64,000 nucleotides of DNA from NCBI GenBank assembly GCA_026874595.1, contig JAPPUL010000095.1, positions 558,001 to 622,000 of the forward strand, written 5' to 3'. Shown here one piece after another: positions 9,711 to 19,015 of the stretch (position 1 is its first letter; every line of letters begins with the position of its first letter). The position numbers and the translations under genes were made by a program. A model generated the notes under the pieces. The model was not told the DNA's origin, did no database searches, and saw only the letters and a program-made list of their open reading frames with translations. Source of the DNA: Sipunculus nudus. Lineage: Eukaryota; Annelida; Sipuncula; Golfingiida; Sipunculidae.

Positions 9711-9739
9711 AGTATAATATAAGTTGTACACATTGTCAT
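9711..9739 (-). promoter_or_regulatory. Sigma-70-like promoter for the tetR-activase operon with TGTACA palindrome in its spacer
   Basis: On the minus strand ATGACA (9734-9739) and TATACT (9711-9716) are exactly 17 bases apart, each one base from consensus. The spacer holds the palindrome TGTACA (9725-9730), within GTGTACAAC, a possible place for the regulator to bind. Transcription would start near 9704, giving a leader of about 100 bases to tetR. Confidence 0.55.
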
Positions 9740-10161
9740 CTTTTTTTTTTATACTTTTAAAACCTTTAATCTATATCTTAAGATACTTAGAATAAGCTAT
9801 TTACACATATAAAATATTAGCTGACTTGAACAATATGTCTAGTTTTAGATATCTTTATATTATCTTCTTTAGACTTATATAGAAAAAGTCTTCAAACCAA
9901 AAGTCAAAAACAAGGCTTTAGCGCTTTTGTCTCCTTATGCAGTTTCTAATAATGAAGCTCGTAATACAAAATCGCTTGCTAAGAAAATAATTAACATATA
10001 TAAAAAACGACTCTTTAAACAAAGTGAAACTAAATACAAATATTACTTACGATAAATATTCTTGAGACAGCACTACATTAGATTATATTTAACTACTTAA
10101 ATAGTGGTTGATATATCTTTTTATGTGGTTTATAAAATACATAAAATTAATAAAACGTTTT

Positions 10162-10209
10162 TATCTATAAAAGATCTATAAAAGATCTATAAAAAAAGAT
10201 CTATAAAAA
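10162..10209. repeat. Tandem repeat of AGATCTATAAAA immediately before the LamG lipoprotein
   Basis: Four copies of ATCTATAAAA, joined by AG or AAAAG, run up to one base before the ATG at 10211. They take the place where a ribosome site would normally lie. Each unit contains the palindrome AGATCT or part of it. Confidence 0.75.
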
Positions 10210-10210
10210 C

Positions 10211-11071
10211 ATGTGTAATTCTATGAAACTATTAATACCTTTACTCGCAATTCTAATAAGCCTTACTTTTTGTAATAATCAAAAATCAGCTGTAGTTGAG
10301 GCAACATTAAAAAAACCTGCTGCTTTGGAAGTTGATGATCCTTCGTTTAACAGGAAAACAGGTGAATTTATTGCTGATAAGCACACTTTGGCTTTATGGC
10401 ATTTTGACGAAGGACGTGAAGAATTCTTTTTTGACGAAACAAAATATGAGCATGATGGTGTTACAAGCCGCCCATCTTGGTCTAGCAGTGGTATTATTGG
10501 GACGGCATTTGAATCTTTTGACAACAGTAAATCTGACGTTGATGATGAGCGGCTTTTTCTCTCTCCTGAATATGCAATTACCATAGAAGGTTGGTTTTTT
10601 ATACACAGATTCCAGAATAGATATTTTCCTACACTCATAGGAAAGCTTACACGCAGCAAAGGAGATGGCAGTCCAAGTTATATGCTATGGCTTATAAACT
10701 CACAGCATGACAAGTTCCCTAAGCATAATCTTATATTCGGTATAACCAATCAGAGTACTAGCCAGACTGAATGGTTGGACTCTAAGGTATATTGGAAAAA
10801 TATTGCTGGCAAGTGGCAATATATCGCTGCTACTTATAATGGCGAGCATATGAAAGTATATATTAATGCTGAACTTAAAGCTTCAAGACAGATTGAAAAA
10901 GGAACCAAAATGAAAATAAGTAACTTACCATTACATATAGGCTATATACCTTTACGTATAAATGGTGGGACTGATTGTGTTATTGACGAACTTAGAATTT
11001 CTGATGTCGCAAGAAGTGCTAAAGCCATTAAAACATACTGGGATATTGCTTCTAAAATAGTTAGAAGATAA
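10211..11071 (+). CDS. LamG-type (concanavalin-like jellyroll) lipoprotein
   Basis: A 286-residue probable lipoprotein. The signal is KLLIPLLAILISLTFC with lipidated cysteine C21, so it should be anchored in a membrane facing the periplasm or surface. The rest resembles a LamG/concanavalin-like jellyroll: LALWHFDEG near residue 60, ITIEGWFFI, WQYIAATYNGEHMKVYINAEL, LHIGYIP and CVIDELRISDVARS. Such domains bind carbohydrate or protein; the partner here is unknown. No ribosome site precedes either ATG (10211 or 10223); the second would give a more compact signal peptide. Confidence 0.85.
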   Translation: MCNSMKLLIPLLAILISLTFCNNQKSAVVEATLKKPAALEVDDPSFNRKTGEFIADKHTLALWHFDEGREEFFFDETKYEHDGVTSRPSWSSSGIIGTAFESFDNSKSDVDDERLFLSPEYAITIEGWFFIHRFQNRYFPTLIGKLTRSKGDGSPSYMLWLINSQHDKFPKHNLIFGITNQSTSQTEWLDSKVYWKNIAGKWQYIAATYNGEHMKVYINAELKASRQIEKGTKMKISNLPLHIGYIPLRINGGTDCVIDELRISDVARSAKAIKTYWDIASKIVRR

Positions 11072-11104
11072 TTATCATATACTTGCTTAATCCTTGAGCT
11101 TTAC

Positions 11105-12217
11105 TTACTCCTTAAACGGAACTTTAAAAAGTTTTGCTCTATCTTCTATTTTAGAAAAACCATATAATGAGGTCGATGTGAAAAAAGCTTGTCTTTTACC
11201 AAGTAGTTTAAAAAAGTTATTCTTACGCACCTCGTCTAAATCCAAAAGCACGTCATCTAAAAGTAATACGCTTTGTTCTCCTATTATATCATCTATATAA
11301 TATGTCATGGCAAGTTTTAATGTTAATACGCATGCCCTGTTTTGTCCCTGCGAACCAAAACCCTTAAAGTTAATTCCATCTGCTTGTATCAAAAAATCAT
11401 CCTTATGAGGACCAAAAAGACTTTGGCCATAAGCTAATTCCCGTTCCTCATTCTCCTCTAAAAGCTTTATAAATAAATTCTTTATATGCTGCTCGTTGAC
11501 ACTTATATCTTTTTGACTCATATCCTTTAACGAGGAATTATAAACTAAATTAAACTTTGTAAGATTAAATTCAAGCTGATTATAAAGTTCTTTTATTATA
11601 GCATTTATTGGTTTAAAGAAATCAAAGCGCATCTTAAAAATCATACTGCCTGCCTCTATAAGCTTCTCGTTCCATACATACAAAGATTCACGGCCAAGTC
11701 GACCTTTCATTATCTGTTTTAGAGCGTTATTCTTTTGTTTTAATATATTATTATACGTTCTAAGATAACGGAAATACTTTGGAAAGGATAAAGATAATGA
11801 GCTGTCAAGATAACGACGGCGCATAGATGGCGAGCCTATTAGTAAATTTATATCCTCTTGTAAAAACGGTACTACCCTTATTTTGCCAACCATATCCGAA
11901 AAACGCTCTTGGACAAGACCATTATATTTTATCTGTTTCTTGCCATCATAAAAACCCACTGACACATTATGTTCATTTGATTTGTCATCGCTAAGTGTTG
12001 CATATATAAAATAACCTTCACTTCCCCTGCGCACTAGTTCTTTATCTAATACATTACGAAAAGACTTTGTCATGGATAGTATATAAAGAGATTCAAGTAT
12101 ATTTGTCTTACCAAGCCCGTTTTCTCCATACAATATATTAGAACCTTTAGAAAAGCTAAGATTTAGTTTCTCGTAATTCCTAAAATTTTCAAGACGAAGT
12201 TCTTTAAAATACATCAA
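11105..12217 (-). CDS. recF: DNA replication and repair protein RecF
   Basis: An SMC-like ABC ATPase that helps load RecA at gaps during recombinational repair. The 370 residues match the family. LENFRNYEKLNLSF opens the ATPase, Walker A is YGENGLGKTNILESL, the signature region is FGSQGQNRACVLTLKLA and Walker B is SVLLLDDVLLDLDE. Either of two adjacent ATGs could be used; the second (MYFKELRLENF) fits the family better. In many bacteria recF sits beside dnaA and dnaN; here neither is nearby. A small membrane-protein gene lies 40 bases upstream on the same strand. Confidence 0.96.
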   Translation of the reverse strand: MMYFKELRLENFRNYEKLNLSFSKGSNILYGENGLGKTNILESLYILSMTKSFRNVLDKELVRRGSEGYFIYATLSDDKSNEHNVSVGFYDGKKQIKYNGLVQERFSDMVGKIRVVPFLQEDINLLIGSPSMRRRYLDSSLSLSFPKYFRYLRTYNNILKQKNNALKQIMKGRLGRESLYVWNEKLIEAGSMIFKMRFDFFKPINAIIKELYNQLEFNLTKFNLVYNSSLKDMSQKDISVNEQHIKNLFIKLLEENEERELAYGQSLFGPHKDDFLIQADGINFKGFGSQGQNRACVLTLKLAMTYYIDDIIGEQSVLLLDDVLLDLDEVRKNNFFKLLGKRQAFFTSTSLYGFSKIEDRAKLFKVPFKE

Positions 12218-12257
12218 TATTCAGATTATAAGGCTATTTATTTGCAGGAAGATAAAC

Positions 12258-12476
12258 CTAGCTCCCCTTTTTACTACTTATATAACGATAGATTATTGCT
12301 ATTATTAAAAGGACGCTTACAAACGATAATGAAGAACTCCATCTGGAGAACCACAGAAATTGTTCACTTGCCGGAAGCTCTTTTGGCATTATATATATTA
12401 GTAACTGATTTATAACTACTATTGCCAGAAGGCTAAGCCCTATTACTATTGCGTATAGATATAATTTCTTTTTCAT
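12258..12476 (-). CDS. Small two-helix membrane protein
   Basis: A 72-residue hypothetical with two predicted transmembrane helices: residues 5-30 (LYLYAIVIGLSLLAIVVINQLLIYI) and about 47-66 (SSLSFVSVLLIIAIIYRYI), ending in a basic tail SSKKGS. It lies upstream of recF on the same strand. I do not recognise the family. No good ribosome site precedes the ATG, but composition and topology look real. Confidence 0.6.
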   Translation of the reverse strand: MKKKLYLYAIVIGLSLLAIVVINQLLIYIMPKELPASEQFLWFSRWSSSLSFVSVLLIIAIIYRYISSKKGS

Positions 12477-12677
12477 AATATATCATAAATATAAGTTTTA
12501 AGTAGATAATTATTTATTAAAGTTCTATTGTAAAAATGCATTGCCTCATTATACATTCAAAAGTATCTTATTTATGATATGTTGCCGGCTACTGTATACT
12601 TTTTTTATTTAATATATAATAATTACACATAACTAAAGATATAGTTTAATAGCCCTTTTTAATAATGAGTACTTAAT

Positions 12678-15086
12678 ATGCCTAAAAACGATAACTCTAA
12701 GAATCACAACCCAGAATCTACTAATGAATCTGATAATAATTTACTTATCTCTATTGATAAAGTAATTCCAAGCCACCTTTTTATTATCCCTATCTTTGAT
12801 AATCCTATATTCCCAGGTATAATGACTCCTATTTTAATCTCTGAACCACGCCTTATTGATGCTATTAATAATTTAGAGCAGAGTATGGATTTTGTAGGAT
12901 TACTTTTAGTTAAAGATGAGGCTTCGAAGGAAATAAACCCTGAGCACCTTTATACTGTCGGCACTGTTGTCAAAATAGCTAAAAAAATAAACCTTCCAAA
13001 TGGCAGTGTCAATATACTTGTTAACAGCTTAAAACGGTTTAGGGTAAAGAAATTTACTTCAAAAGAACCTTTTAGACTTATGGCTTTTGTTGAATATCCA
13101 GAACCTAGTAAGGAAACCGAAACTAAAGAAGAGATTAAAGCGTATACTCGCTCTATCCTTTCTCAGTTAAGACTTTTATCCGAAAATAATCCTCTTTTAC
13201 TTGAACAATTAAAACTAACACTTGCTAATGTGGATGAGCCTTCTAATATAGGCGACTTTGCTATTACCGCTATTAAGCTAAAGAGAACAGAATATCAAGA
13301 AATCCTTGAGGAGCTTGATGTTAAAAAGCGTCTTAACAAAGTATTGCGTTATCTTGACAAGGAAGTTAAACTACTTGAGCTTCAGATTAACATTCAAAAG
13401 CAAATTAATACGGTAATCGACAAAAAACAACGGGAGTTTTTCCTAAAAGAACAATTAAAAGCAATAAAACAAGAATTAGGCATTGATGAAAGCCCGCAAA
13501 ACGTTGAGCTTAAATCTATACAAAAACGTATTAGAAAACTAAAATTTAATGACGAAATAAAAGAAGTTCTAAATAAAGAAATTGAAAAGTTTAAAGCTAT
13601 AGACCCTCATTCAGCAGAATATACTATAACCAAGAATTATATAGACACAATCTTAGCCCTACCTTGGGGCATTTATACTAAAGATTATAACAACCTAAAA
13701 CAAGCTCAGAATATTCTAAATCAGGACCACTTCGGATTGGAAGACGTTAAAGACCGTATACTTGAATTCCTTGCTGTTAGAAAGCTAAAAGGTGATACCG
13801 TCGGCGGCTCAATTATATGTTTACTTGGGCCACCGGGCGTTGGGAAAACTTCTCTTGGAAAGTCTATTGCACGTGCTCTTAAAAGAAAGTTTTATCGTTT
13901 TTCTCTTGGGGGCATGAGAGATGAGGCCGAGATAAAGGGACACAGGCGTACGTATATAGGCGCTATGCCGGGTAAAATACTTCAGGGCTTAAAATACGTA
14001 AAGTCATCAAATCCTGTTTTTATGTTAGATGAGATTGACAAGTTAAGTTATAGCTTCCAATCAGACCCTGCAAGCGCTTTGCTTGAGGTCCTTGACCCTG
14101 AACAAAATAAAGAGTTTTTAGATTATTATATAGACTTGCCATATGATCTTTCCTCGATACTATTTATAACAACGGCAAACACGATAGACACCATCCCTAA
14201 ACCATTAATAGACAGAATGGAAATAATACGTCTTGCCGGTTACATCGAAGAGGAAAAATACGAGATAGCTAAAAGATATTTATTGCCTAGGCAACTTGAA
14301 AAACACGGCCTTAATAAAAATCAAGTGAAACTAACCAAAAGTGCTTACACCTATATTATAAACTCTTATGCACGGGATGCCGGTGTTAGAAACTTAGACA
14401 GAGCACTTGAGAAGATATGTCGTAAAATTGCATCCCTAATTGCACGTGAGAAGCAGTATGACAAACAAATATCTAAAGCCCTTGTAAAGAAATATCTTGG
14501 GAATGCTTTATACAGTGAAGAAGTTTTTTTCAAAAATAAAACTATTGGTGTTGCCACAGGGCTTGCCTGGACTCCTTCAGGCGGAAGCGTTATATTTGTT
14601 GAAACGATTAAGACTCAAAAAGAAAATTCAAAACCATTTACACTAACTGGGCAACTTGGGAATGTGATGACCGAAAGTGCATCCATTGCATACAGCCACG
14701 TTAGCAAGATTATAACAAATTATGAGGCTAATAAGGACTTCTTTAAAAACTCATCTATACACATACATGTACCAGAAGGTGCAACTCCCAAAGACGGACC
14801 CTCTGCAGGTATTACCATTGCTAGCAGTATTTTATCTTTAGTATTTAATAAACCTACTAAACCTAAAATCGGCATGACGGGTGAATTAACTTTAACTGGG
14901 TATGTTTTGCCTATCGGCGGCCTAAAAGAAAAGATTATTGCTGCTAAGAGAAATAAATTAAAAGAAGTTATCTGCCCCAAAGATAATATTAAAGACCTTG
15001 AGCAGATTAGCTCCTCTGTTAAAGAAAACCTGCACTTCCATCTTGTTAAAACTTTAGATGAGGTTATAAAATTAATATTTGATTAA
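12678..15086 (+). CDS. lon: ATP-dependent protease Lon
   Basis: Cytoplasmic ATP-dependent serine protease that degrades misfolded and regulatory proteins. The 802 residues have the usual order: N-terminal substrate-binding LON domain (about 30-220), coiled linker, AAA+ domain with Walker A GPPGVGKTS at 384-392 and Walker B VFMLDEIDKL, and the C-terminal protease domain. The catalytic dyad is Ser709 in PKDGPSAG and Lys750 in GGLKEKIIAAKR. No CIRCE-type heat-shock operator was seen upstream. A 54-residue gene on the opposite strand ends three bases after its stop codon. Confidence 0.98.
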   Translation: MPKNDNSKNHNPESTNESDNNLLISIDKVIPSHLFIIPIFDNPIFPGIMTPILISEPRLIDAINNLEQSMDFVGLLLVKDEASKEINPEHLYTVGTVVKIAKKINLPNGSVNILVNSLKRFRVKKFTSKEPFRLMAFVEYPEPSKETETKEEIKAYTRSILSQLRLLSENNPLLLEQLKLTLANVDEPSNIGDFAITAIKLKRTEYQEILEELDVKKRLNKVLRYLDKEVKLLELQINIQKQINTVIDKKQREFFLKEQLKAIKQELGIDESPQNVELKSIQKRIRKLKFNDEIKEVLNKEIEKFKAIDPHSAEYTITKNYIDTILALPWGIYTKDYNNLKQAQNILNQDHFGLEDVKDRILEFLAVRKLKGDTVGGSIICLLGPPGVGKTSLGKSIARALKRKFYRFSLGGMRDEAEIKGHRRTYIGAMPGKILQGLKYVKSSNPVFMLDEIDKLSYSFQSDPASALLEVLDPEQNKEFLDYYIDLPYDLSSILFITTANTIDTIPKPLIDRMEIIRLAGYIEEEKYEIAKRYLLPRQLEKHGLNKNQVKLTKSAYTYIINSYARDAGVRNLDRALEKICRKIASLIAREKQYDKQISKALVKKYLGNALYSEEVFFKNKTIGVATGLAWTPSGGSVIFVETIKTQKENSKPFTLTGQLGNVMTESASIAYSHVSKIITNYEANKDFFKNSSIHIHVPEGATPKDGPSAGITIASSILSLVFNKPTKPKIGMTGELTLTGYVLPIGGLKEKIIAAKRNKLKEVICPKDNIKDLEQISSSVKENLHFHLVKTLDEVIKLIFD

Positions 15087-15089
15087 TAC

Positions 15090-15254
15090 TTATATATCAA
15101 ATGTATTTACTGTCTTAACCACAAACTCTTTAAACGATAGTGGAAAAACTACTTTCTCATCAATTGTACTTTTAATATAGCTAACAAATAATAAATTTAA
15201 GATAAATAAGGAAATTGATATTATTAATGATATCTTAATAGCTTTACTGCTCAT
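15090..15254 (-). CDS. Small single-helix membrane protein (54 residues)
   Basis: A short reading frame starting MSSKAIKISLIISISLFILN, with a hydrophobic helix over residues 6-27, a central KSTIDEK and a C-terminal tail rich in V, F and K. The start has a near-perfect ribosome site: AAGGAG five bases before the ATG (15254). It converges with lon and ends three bases from it. I do not recognise the family. The ribosome site and membrane-helix pattern are the main support. Confidence 0.6.
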   Translation of the reverse strand: MSSKAIKISLIISISLFILNLLFVSYIKSTIDEKVVFPLSFKEFVVKTVNTFDI

Positions 15255-15415
15255 ATAGACTCCTTATACTTTAATATATAATCGTAATTCTAACTCGATT
15301 ATATATGCAAAAGAAGTACCAACTACTTTAAAACTATATTATATTTATATCTGACTTCTACAAAAGGTTTTAATGATTGGCTTTGTATGATTTGTATCGC
15401 TTTTCAAGACAACCT

Positions 15416-15434
15416 GTGTCTTATTTTAAGACAC
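15416..15434. other. Perfect 8-bp inverted repeat
   Basis: GTGTCTTA and TAAGACAC separated by TTT. TTTTAAGACA recurs about 10 bases further on. It lies downstream of the 71-residue gene on the minus strand and upstream of the 54-residue gene. No T-run follows on either strand, so it could be an operator or part of an RNA hairpin rather than a terminator. Confidence 0.4.
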
Positions 15435-15494
15435 TGTAATATTTTAAGACAATTTATAGGACATTTATTCTTCTGATTATTAGTCTTTTAATGT

Positions 15495-15710
15495 TTATTC
15501 ATCGTCTACGAAATTCTCTTTTCTAACAATATCTCCACTAACCTCATCAAATGCATATTTATATGTATCGTAGCCCCTTATAACTCCACTGCCAAGTTCA
15601 ACAAGGTATATCCCTCGACTTGCTAAAGGATTCGTCTTTTGTAGATCATTATTTATCTCTGACCTTATTATCCCGTGCGATTTTGTTATTAATGTCTTTA
15701 TCTTATTCAT
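15495..15710 (-). CDS. Hypothetical small protein downstream of ndk
   Basis: A 71-residue soluble protein, acidic at its C-terminus (IVRKENFVDDE), with LASRGIYLVELGSGVIRGYDTYKYAF in the middle. I do not recognise a family. It starts four bases after the ndk stop, with GGAG seven bases before the ATG, so it is translated with ndk as a two-gene operon. The conserved-looking spacing is the main reason to accept it. Confidence 0.7.
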   Translation of the reverse strand: MNKIKTLITKSHGIIRSEINNDLQKTNPLASRGIYLVELGSGVIRGYDTYKYAFDEVSGDIVRKENFVDDE

Positions 15711-15714
15711 AATA

Positions 15715-16140
15715 TTACTCCGCTTTCAATAATTCAGATTCACTGAAAAAATACGATATCTCACGTGCCGCACTGCTTAAAGTGTCAGAACCATGTACCG
15801 CATTCTCTCCCTTGTTATTTGCATATAACTTTCTTATTGTCCCCTCTTTTGCTTCTTTTGGATCTGTTGCTCCCATTAGTTCACGGTTTGACTTAATTGC
15901 ACTCTCCTTCTCAAGCACTTGGACTACTATAGGCCCTGATATCATAAACTCTACAAGCTCTTCAAAAAATGGTCTGTCCTTATGTTCTGCATAAAACACC
16001 ATAGCTTCTTCTCTGTTCAACAAAAGCTTTTTTTGTCCCAATATTGAAAAACCATGCTCTTCATACATTGTTATTATCTTGCCTGTCTTTTTTGAACGTA
16101 CTGCATCTGGCTTTATTATCGATAATGTCCTCTCAACCAT
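15715..16140 (-). CDS. ndk: Nucleoside diphosphate kinase
   Basis: Transfers the gamma phosphate of ATP to nucleoside diphosphates through a phosphohistidine. The 141 residues match the family; [14 protein letters not shown] opens it, [17 protein letters not shown] is the nucleotide-binding segment and the phosphorylated histidine is H116 in [13 protein letters not shown] lies upstream of the ATG. It heads a two-gene unit with the small hypothetical at 15495. Confidence 0.98.
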   Translation of the reverse strand: MVERTLSIIKPDAVRSKKTGKIITMYEEHGFSILGQKKLLLNREEAMVFYAEHKDRPFFEELVEFMISGPIVVQVLEKESAIKSNRELMGATDPKEAKEGTIRKLYANNKGENAVHGSDTLSSAAREISYFFSESELLKAE

Positions 16141-16203
16141 TATATTTATATCCTTTTTATATCCTATATATTGTTTAACTTTAGCTCTATAGTATAATAT
16201 ATT

Positions 16204-18738
16204 CTAATCCTTTTGCAAGCTTATTATATATTCTTCTGTAAAATTCAACCGTTTCCCAATCCCCTTAAATAGCTCTTTTACTATCTCTCTATCTTCTCCT
16301 GCACATCCCAAATCAGAACCCCATTCTAGCCCCTCTAATACTTCTATATATTTATTTTGTATTGCCCATGTATTTAAGCTGAACTTTGACCTTATCCCCA
16401 AATCTAAAATATAATATATCTTCTTTAGTTTACTTATATCTATATTTATCCCTCTTTGTAAAACCTCATTCAAACCTTTTAATACCTCTCCTTCTAAAAG
16501 CTTTATAGCACAACTTTTGTCCTCCTTCCCAAATGATTCCATAGCATCAAATATATTATCTACATCTTTAACCAATAAAGATAAACTCCCTTCACTAAAT
16601 TCACCCTCATTCTCTATATCTTCTTTATCCAATATAAAACCTTCTATTAAAACACTAAGACGCTTCCTAAGCTCATATCCATAAATATCTTTTAAAAGAC
16701 CATCTATCTTAAAACCTCCTCCTATATATATATCTAATAGCTCCTTATTAGTCTTATAAAACCTCTCATAAGCCTCCTCTACTAATCCTATATCTACTAA
16801 TCCATCAAATACATCTACATCACCTATTTGTAAAACATTAAGTCCATACCGCCTACACCCAAATTCTTCCCTTAATAGACTCTCTAAGCTCGAATATAAC
16901 CCCTCCCTCAATAACCTTAGAACCTCCCCCTTTACATATCCAAAATCATTACCAGCACATACCCAGCAACTTAAACCCTGCCCGCGCTTTAACACTATAT
17001 ATATATATTCATTCGTCTCTAATGTCTTTTGTGCTTCTGCTTCCAAAAAGCCTAGTAATATATATATCTTTTCTCCATTAGAGCCATATAAAGCCTCATA
17101 ATAATCTTTGTATATAAGCTTTTGATTATATAATATAATAGCCAAGCCCAAAGCACCCTCACCCTCCTTAACCACCCGCAAAAGCCCGTGATAGGCCACA
17201 ATAGCCTCTTGGCTTACTATGCTCTTTTTTACCTCATTTACATATATATCCCTTCCACTCCCATGTTTTGTCACATTGCTTTTTGCCATGTCAAGCAGTT
17301 TAAGAAATTCACCCTCAAGACCACTCGCTCCAAACTCTTTCGCATACTCTATTACACAACAGGCGTGCTTTAATATTTGCAGTGTCTCTATACCCGATAT
17401 GTCATCGAAAAACCACCCGCAGCTTGTAAACATTAGTAAACTTTGTCTTGACATCTCAAGAAGCTTTAGACACTTTACTACCTCCAAATCTGTTAAATCC
17501 TTTTTAGATACCCTCTTTATATATTCACCCCCCCCCTCCTTGCCCAATATAACACCTATATACCCCTTCTGTGCTTCCCATACCTCTTCTACATAACTGC
17601 TTAAACTCCTCTCGTATAGCTTGTCTGACTCCCCCTTTAAAAAATCTAAACTCTCCCGCAAATGTAATCGCCACTCCTGTGTCCATCCCGCATTATCTGT
17701 TATCTTACATCCACAATCAGATTGCCACCTCCCTATCCCATGAAAACAACTCCAGGACGTATTCTCATATAAAAATACTTCATACTCAGGCGGATGCTTT
17801 CTAAGATAATTTCCATAATTTGTTAGCTCAACTCCATGACGCTCTTTAAGATCCATTAACGCAAAGCTTAAACACATCTGCCCAAATTCAAAATGATGCC
17901 CATATGTCTCGCCATCTGTTGCAACGTTTAAAAGCTGCGGATGCTCTCGCTCATTAGAATACCCTTCAAGTAAGCGTTTGGAAAGCTTTGAGCCGTCCTT
18001 AAGCAGTCCATCAAAGGCTATGCTTTTTGATATCCTTCCATCATAAAAAAAGATGTCTATATGCTTATCTGTAACTCCTCCTTCCCTATCCAATATCTTA
18101 TACCGATACGCCCTCGAAGGATCTATAACTCCTCCCTCAACCGATATCCATTCCCCCTCCCCTTCTTTAGACCCAGCTTTATTAAGACCTCTAAATGCCT
18201 TTGCCTGATAAGGGGATAGTATTACATATTTTATATCATAATCCGCCAATACTAAAAGACTTTCATTATCTACTGCCGTCTCGGGTAACCACATGCCCTC
18301 AGGATAACGCCCAAAACGATATACAAAATCCTCAATCCCCCATAAAACCTGCACTACCTTATCTTTTAGCGACGCCAACGGCATTATTATATGATTATAG
18401 CATTGCGCTATTGCATTACCATGTCCGTTATAAAGATCCAAACTTATCTTATCCGCTTCCAATATCTTATTATATGTCTTTATATCCTTATCCGCAAGCC
18501 ATGAAAGCAATGTGGGACCAAAGTTAAAGCTCATATATAAATAATTGTTAATTATCTTTTTAATCTTATTGTCTTTTGTCATTAACCTTGAGTAGGCATT
18601 AGGTTTATAACACTGTGCATTTATACGTTCATTCCAATCATGATAAGGATGTGCTGAGGACTGATACTGTATAGAGGAAAGCCATGGGTTTTCCCGCGGC
18701 GGCTGATAAAAATGTGAATGTATACAAAGATATTTCAT
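16204..18738 (-). CDS. Glycoside hydrolase family 57 protein with DUF3536 domain
   Basis: An 844-residue cytoplasmic protein. The N-terminal (beta/alpha) barrel half resembles GH57: YLCIHSHFYQPPRENPW, HGNAIAQCYNHIIMPL, WGIEDFVYRFGRYPEGMWLPETAVDNESL and, near residue 270, VATDGETYGHHFEFG. The C-terminal half matches the DUF3536 type often fused to these enzymes. GH57 members act on alpha-glucans (amylase, amylopullulanase or branching enzyme activities), so a role in glycogen or maltodextrin handling is likely, but the exact activity cannot be fixed from sequence. No signal peptide. It stands alone, with a tandem repeat upstream of its start. Confidence 0.88.
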   Translation of the reverse strand: MKYLCIHSHFYQPPRENPWLSSIQYQSSAHPYHDWNERINAQCYKPNAYSRLMTKDNKIKKIINNYLYMSFNFGPTLLSWLADKDIKTYNKILEADKISLDLYNGHGNAIAQCYNHIIMPLASLKDKVVQVLWGIEDFVYRFGRYPEGMWLPETAVDNESLLVLADYDIKYVILSPYQAKAFRGLNKAGSKEGEGEWISVEGGVIDPSRAYRYKILDREGGVTDKHIDIFFYDGRISKSIAFDGLLKDGSKLSKRLLEGYSNEREHPQLLNVATDGETYGHHFEFGQMCLSFALMDLKERHGVELTNYGNYLRKHPPEYEVFLYENTSWSCFHGIGRWQSDCGCKITDNAGWTQEWRLHLRESLDFLKGESDKLYERSLSSYVEEVWEAQKGYIGVILGKEGGGEYIKRVSKKDLTDLEVVKCLKLLEMSRQSLLMFTSCGWFFDDISGIETLQILKHACCVIEYAKEFGASGLEGEFLKLLDMAKSNVTKHGSGRDIYVNEVKKSIVSQEAIVAYHGLLRVVKEGEGALGLAIILYNQKLIYKDYYEALYGSNGEKIYILLGFLEAEAQKTLETNEYIYIVLKRGQGLSCWVCAGNDFGYVKGEVLRLLREGLYSSLESLLREEFGCRRYGLNVLQIGDVDVFDGLVDIGLVEEAYERFYKTNKELLDIYIGGGFKIDGLLKDIYGYELRKRLSVLIEGFILDKEDIENEGEFSEGSLSLLVKDVDNIFDAMESFGKEDKSCAIKLLEGEVLKGLNEVLQRGINIDISKLKKIYYILDLGIRSKFSLNTWAIQNKYIEVLEGLEWGSDLGCAGEDREIVKELFKGIGKRLNFTEEYIISLQKD

Positions 18739-18790
18739 AATAACTTAATCTTAAAATGGCTTTAGTGCATAAGCCTATATTAAACGTTTT

Positions 18791-18860
18791 TAGTTTGTAA
18801 TACTTAGTTTGTAATACTTAGTTTGTAATACTTAGTTTGTAATACTTAGTTTGTAATATA
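18791..18860. repeat. 14-bp tandem repeat, five copies
   Basis: Five consecutive copies of TAGTTTGTAATACT, near identical, between the divergent GH57 and ispF genes. There are no spacers between units. It may affect promoter spacing for either gene. Confidence 0.88.
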
Positions 18861-19015
18861 AGTTAAACATACGTTTTGCTATAAATAAGCAAATAAATTT
18901 ATACAAGTCCTCCGAAAACTAAAAAAACTATATAGCGATTAAAGAATATCTTAATATACTTATTGGCATACATTTTATATCTTTATTTTAAATGTATTAT
19001 TTAAGGTATCGGCTT

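Larger units (their letters stand above)
9605..10210. other. 606-base AT-rich gap with a coding-like relic
   Basis: No complete gene is visible. The left part holds the minus-strand promoter for tetR. At 9873-10055 a plus-strand frame of 60 codons stays open between two stops and reads like protein (for example SPYAVSNNEARNTKSLAKK) but has no ATG or plausible start, so it may be the tail of a decayed gene. The right end carries a short tandem repeat leading to the lipoprotein gene. No tRNA-like fold is apparent. Confidence 0.5.

Noticed and set aside
17188-17804. Plus-strand open frames opposite the GH57 gene
   Set aside because: Shadows of a well-supported gene.
18791-18860. Repeat array considered as a CRISPR
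   Set aside because: The 14-base units are contiguous, without spacers, and no cas genes are nearby.
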